A stretch of DNA of 43,555 bases from Planctomycetota bacterium (GTDB lineage Bacteria; Planctomycetota; Planctomycetia; Gemmatales; Gemmataceae). The notes beneath the pieces were generated by a model. It saw nothing but the letters and a program-made list of their open reading frames with translations, did no database searches and had not been told where the DNA came from. The stretch spans positions 1 through 43,555 of the forward strand of contig JACPZP010000041.1 in NCBI GenBank assembly GCA_016195405.1. The letters are read 5' to 3'. Position numbers and translations under genes: made by a program. Shown piece by piece: positions 43,401-43,555 of this stretch. The stretch's first letter is position 1. Every line of letters begins with the position of its first letter.

Positions 43401-43555
43401 AAGCGTCAAGGATTTCCACGCCGCGCTCTGTACATTCTTACTAGTCCCTAACCAAGCGTAATCCTGTCGTCCGTTCAAGAATTCTTCAAAAAAATTCGAA
43501 ATCCCTTGGCTTTTCCGCGTCTTTGAAGTGTAGTCGCTTTCAAGGACACGAACAA

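Overview
The window looks like a piece of a planctomycete chromosome, probably from Gemmataceae or a close relative. This is an inference from gene content. The pointers are an ECF42-type sigma factor beside a DGPF/YciI protein, secreted HEAT, TPR and PD40-repeat proteins, an FHA protein with a long coiled coil, a planctomycete-style TPR gene (broken here), a PilM-led operon with two unrecognised membrane partners, a G8/beta-helix secreted protein, a DUF3500 Tat protein, and several families of palindromic intergenic repeats. The DNA is GC-rich with strong G/C third-codon preference. There is no rRNA, CRISPR array or intact prophage.

Layout. 1-5.2 kb: the end of an unrecognised gene, an alpha/beta hydrolase, an ICMT-like membrane methyltransferase, a frameshifted TPR pseudogene and a large serine recombinase whose 3' end runs into tRNA-His. 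5.2-13.7 kb: an oligopeptide-type solute-binding protein, an FHA coiled-coil protein overlapping tail-to-tail with a CDGSH iron-sulfur protein, a secreted CocE/S15 hydrolase, a 9-bp minisatellite and a secreted protein that pairs a PPC-like domain with a copper-amine-oxidase-like catalytic domain. 13.8-18.8 kb: a minus-strand run (HEAT protein, HI0933 flavoprotein, a small exported protein, YciI/DGPF protein, ECF42 sigma factor). 18.9-21.5 kb: a pseudouridine synthase followed by two genes matching the two halves of D-glutamate cyclase. 21.5-24.3 kb: lemA-htpX (LemA appears to lack an internal block), a TPR protein and a small membrane protein. 24.6-31.5 kb: a three-gene PilM operon closed by a good terminator. 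31.5-37.7 kb: unknown proteins, a PD40 propeller protein, a DUF3500 protein and a G8/beta-helix protein. 37.7-43.5 kb: phosphoketolase, a glucosidase remnant, a uridine-kinase-like protein, an exported methyltransferase, tRNA-Lys and a decayed phage terminase.

How the genes work together. The PilM operon probably builds the inner-membrane platform of a type IV pilus or type II secretion-like machine. PilM is clear; the next two proteins sit where PilN and PilO normally do but are much larger, and all three carry a similar Gly-rich GRFG motif in a linker. The sigma factor and DGPF protein form a known genomic pairing. The two D-glutamate cyclase-like genes probably act in one pathway. HtpX and LemA suggest membrane-protein quality control.

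The most unusual things are the amine-oxidase-like protein with a PPC domain, the shared GRFG motif of the pilus operon, the GTAGGT-bounded palindromic repeat family (one copy supplies a stop codon), the 17-bp tandem repeat in the pilM leader, and a cluster of decaying genes (TPR, terminase, glucosidase). I do not see a convincing new defence or phage system.
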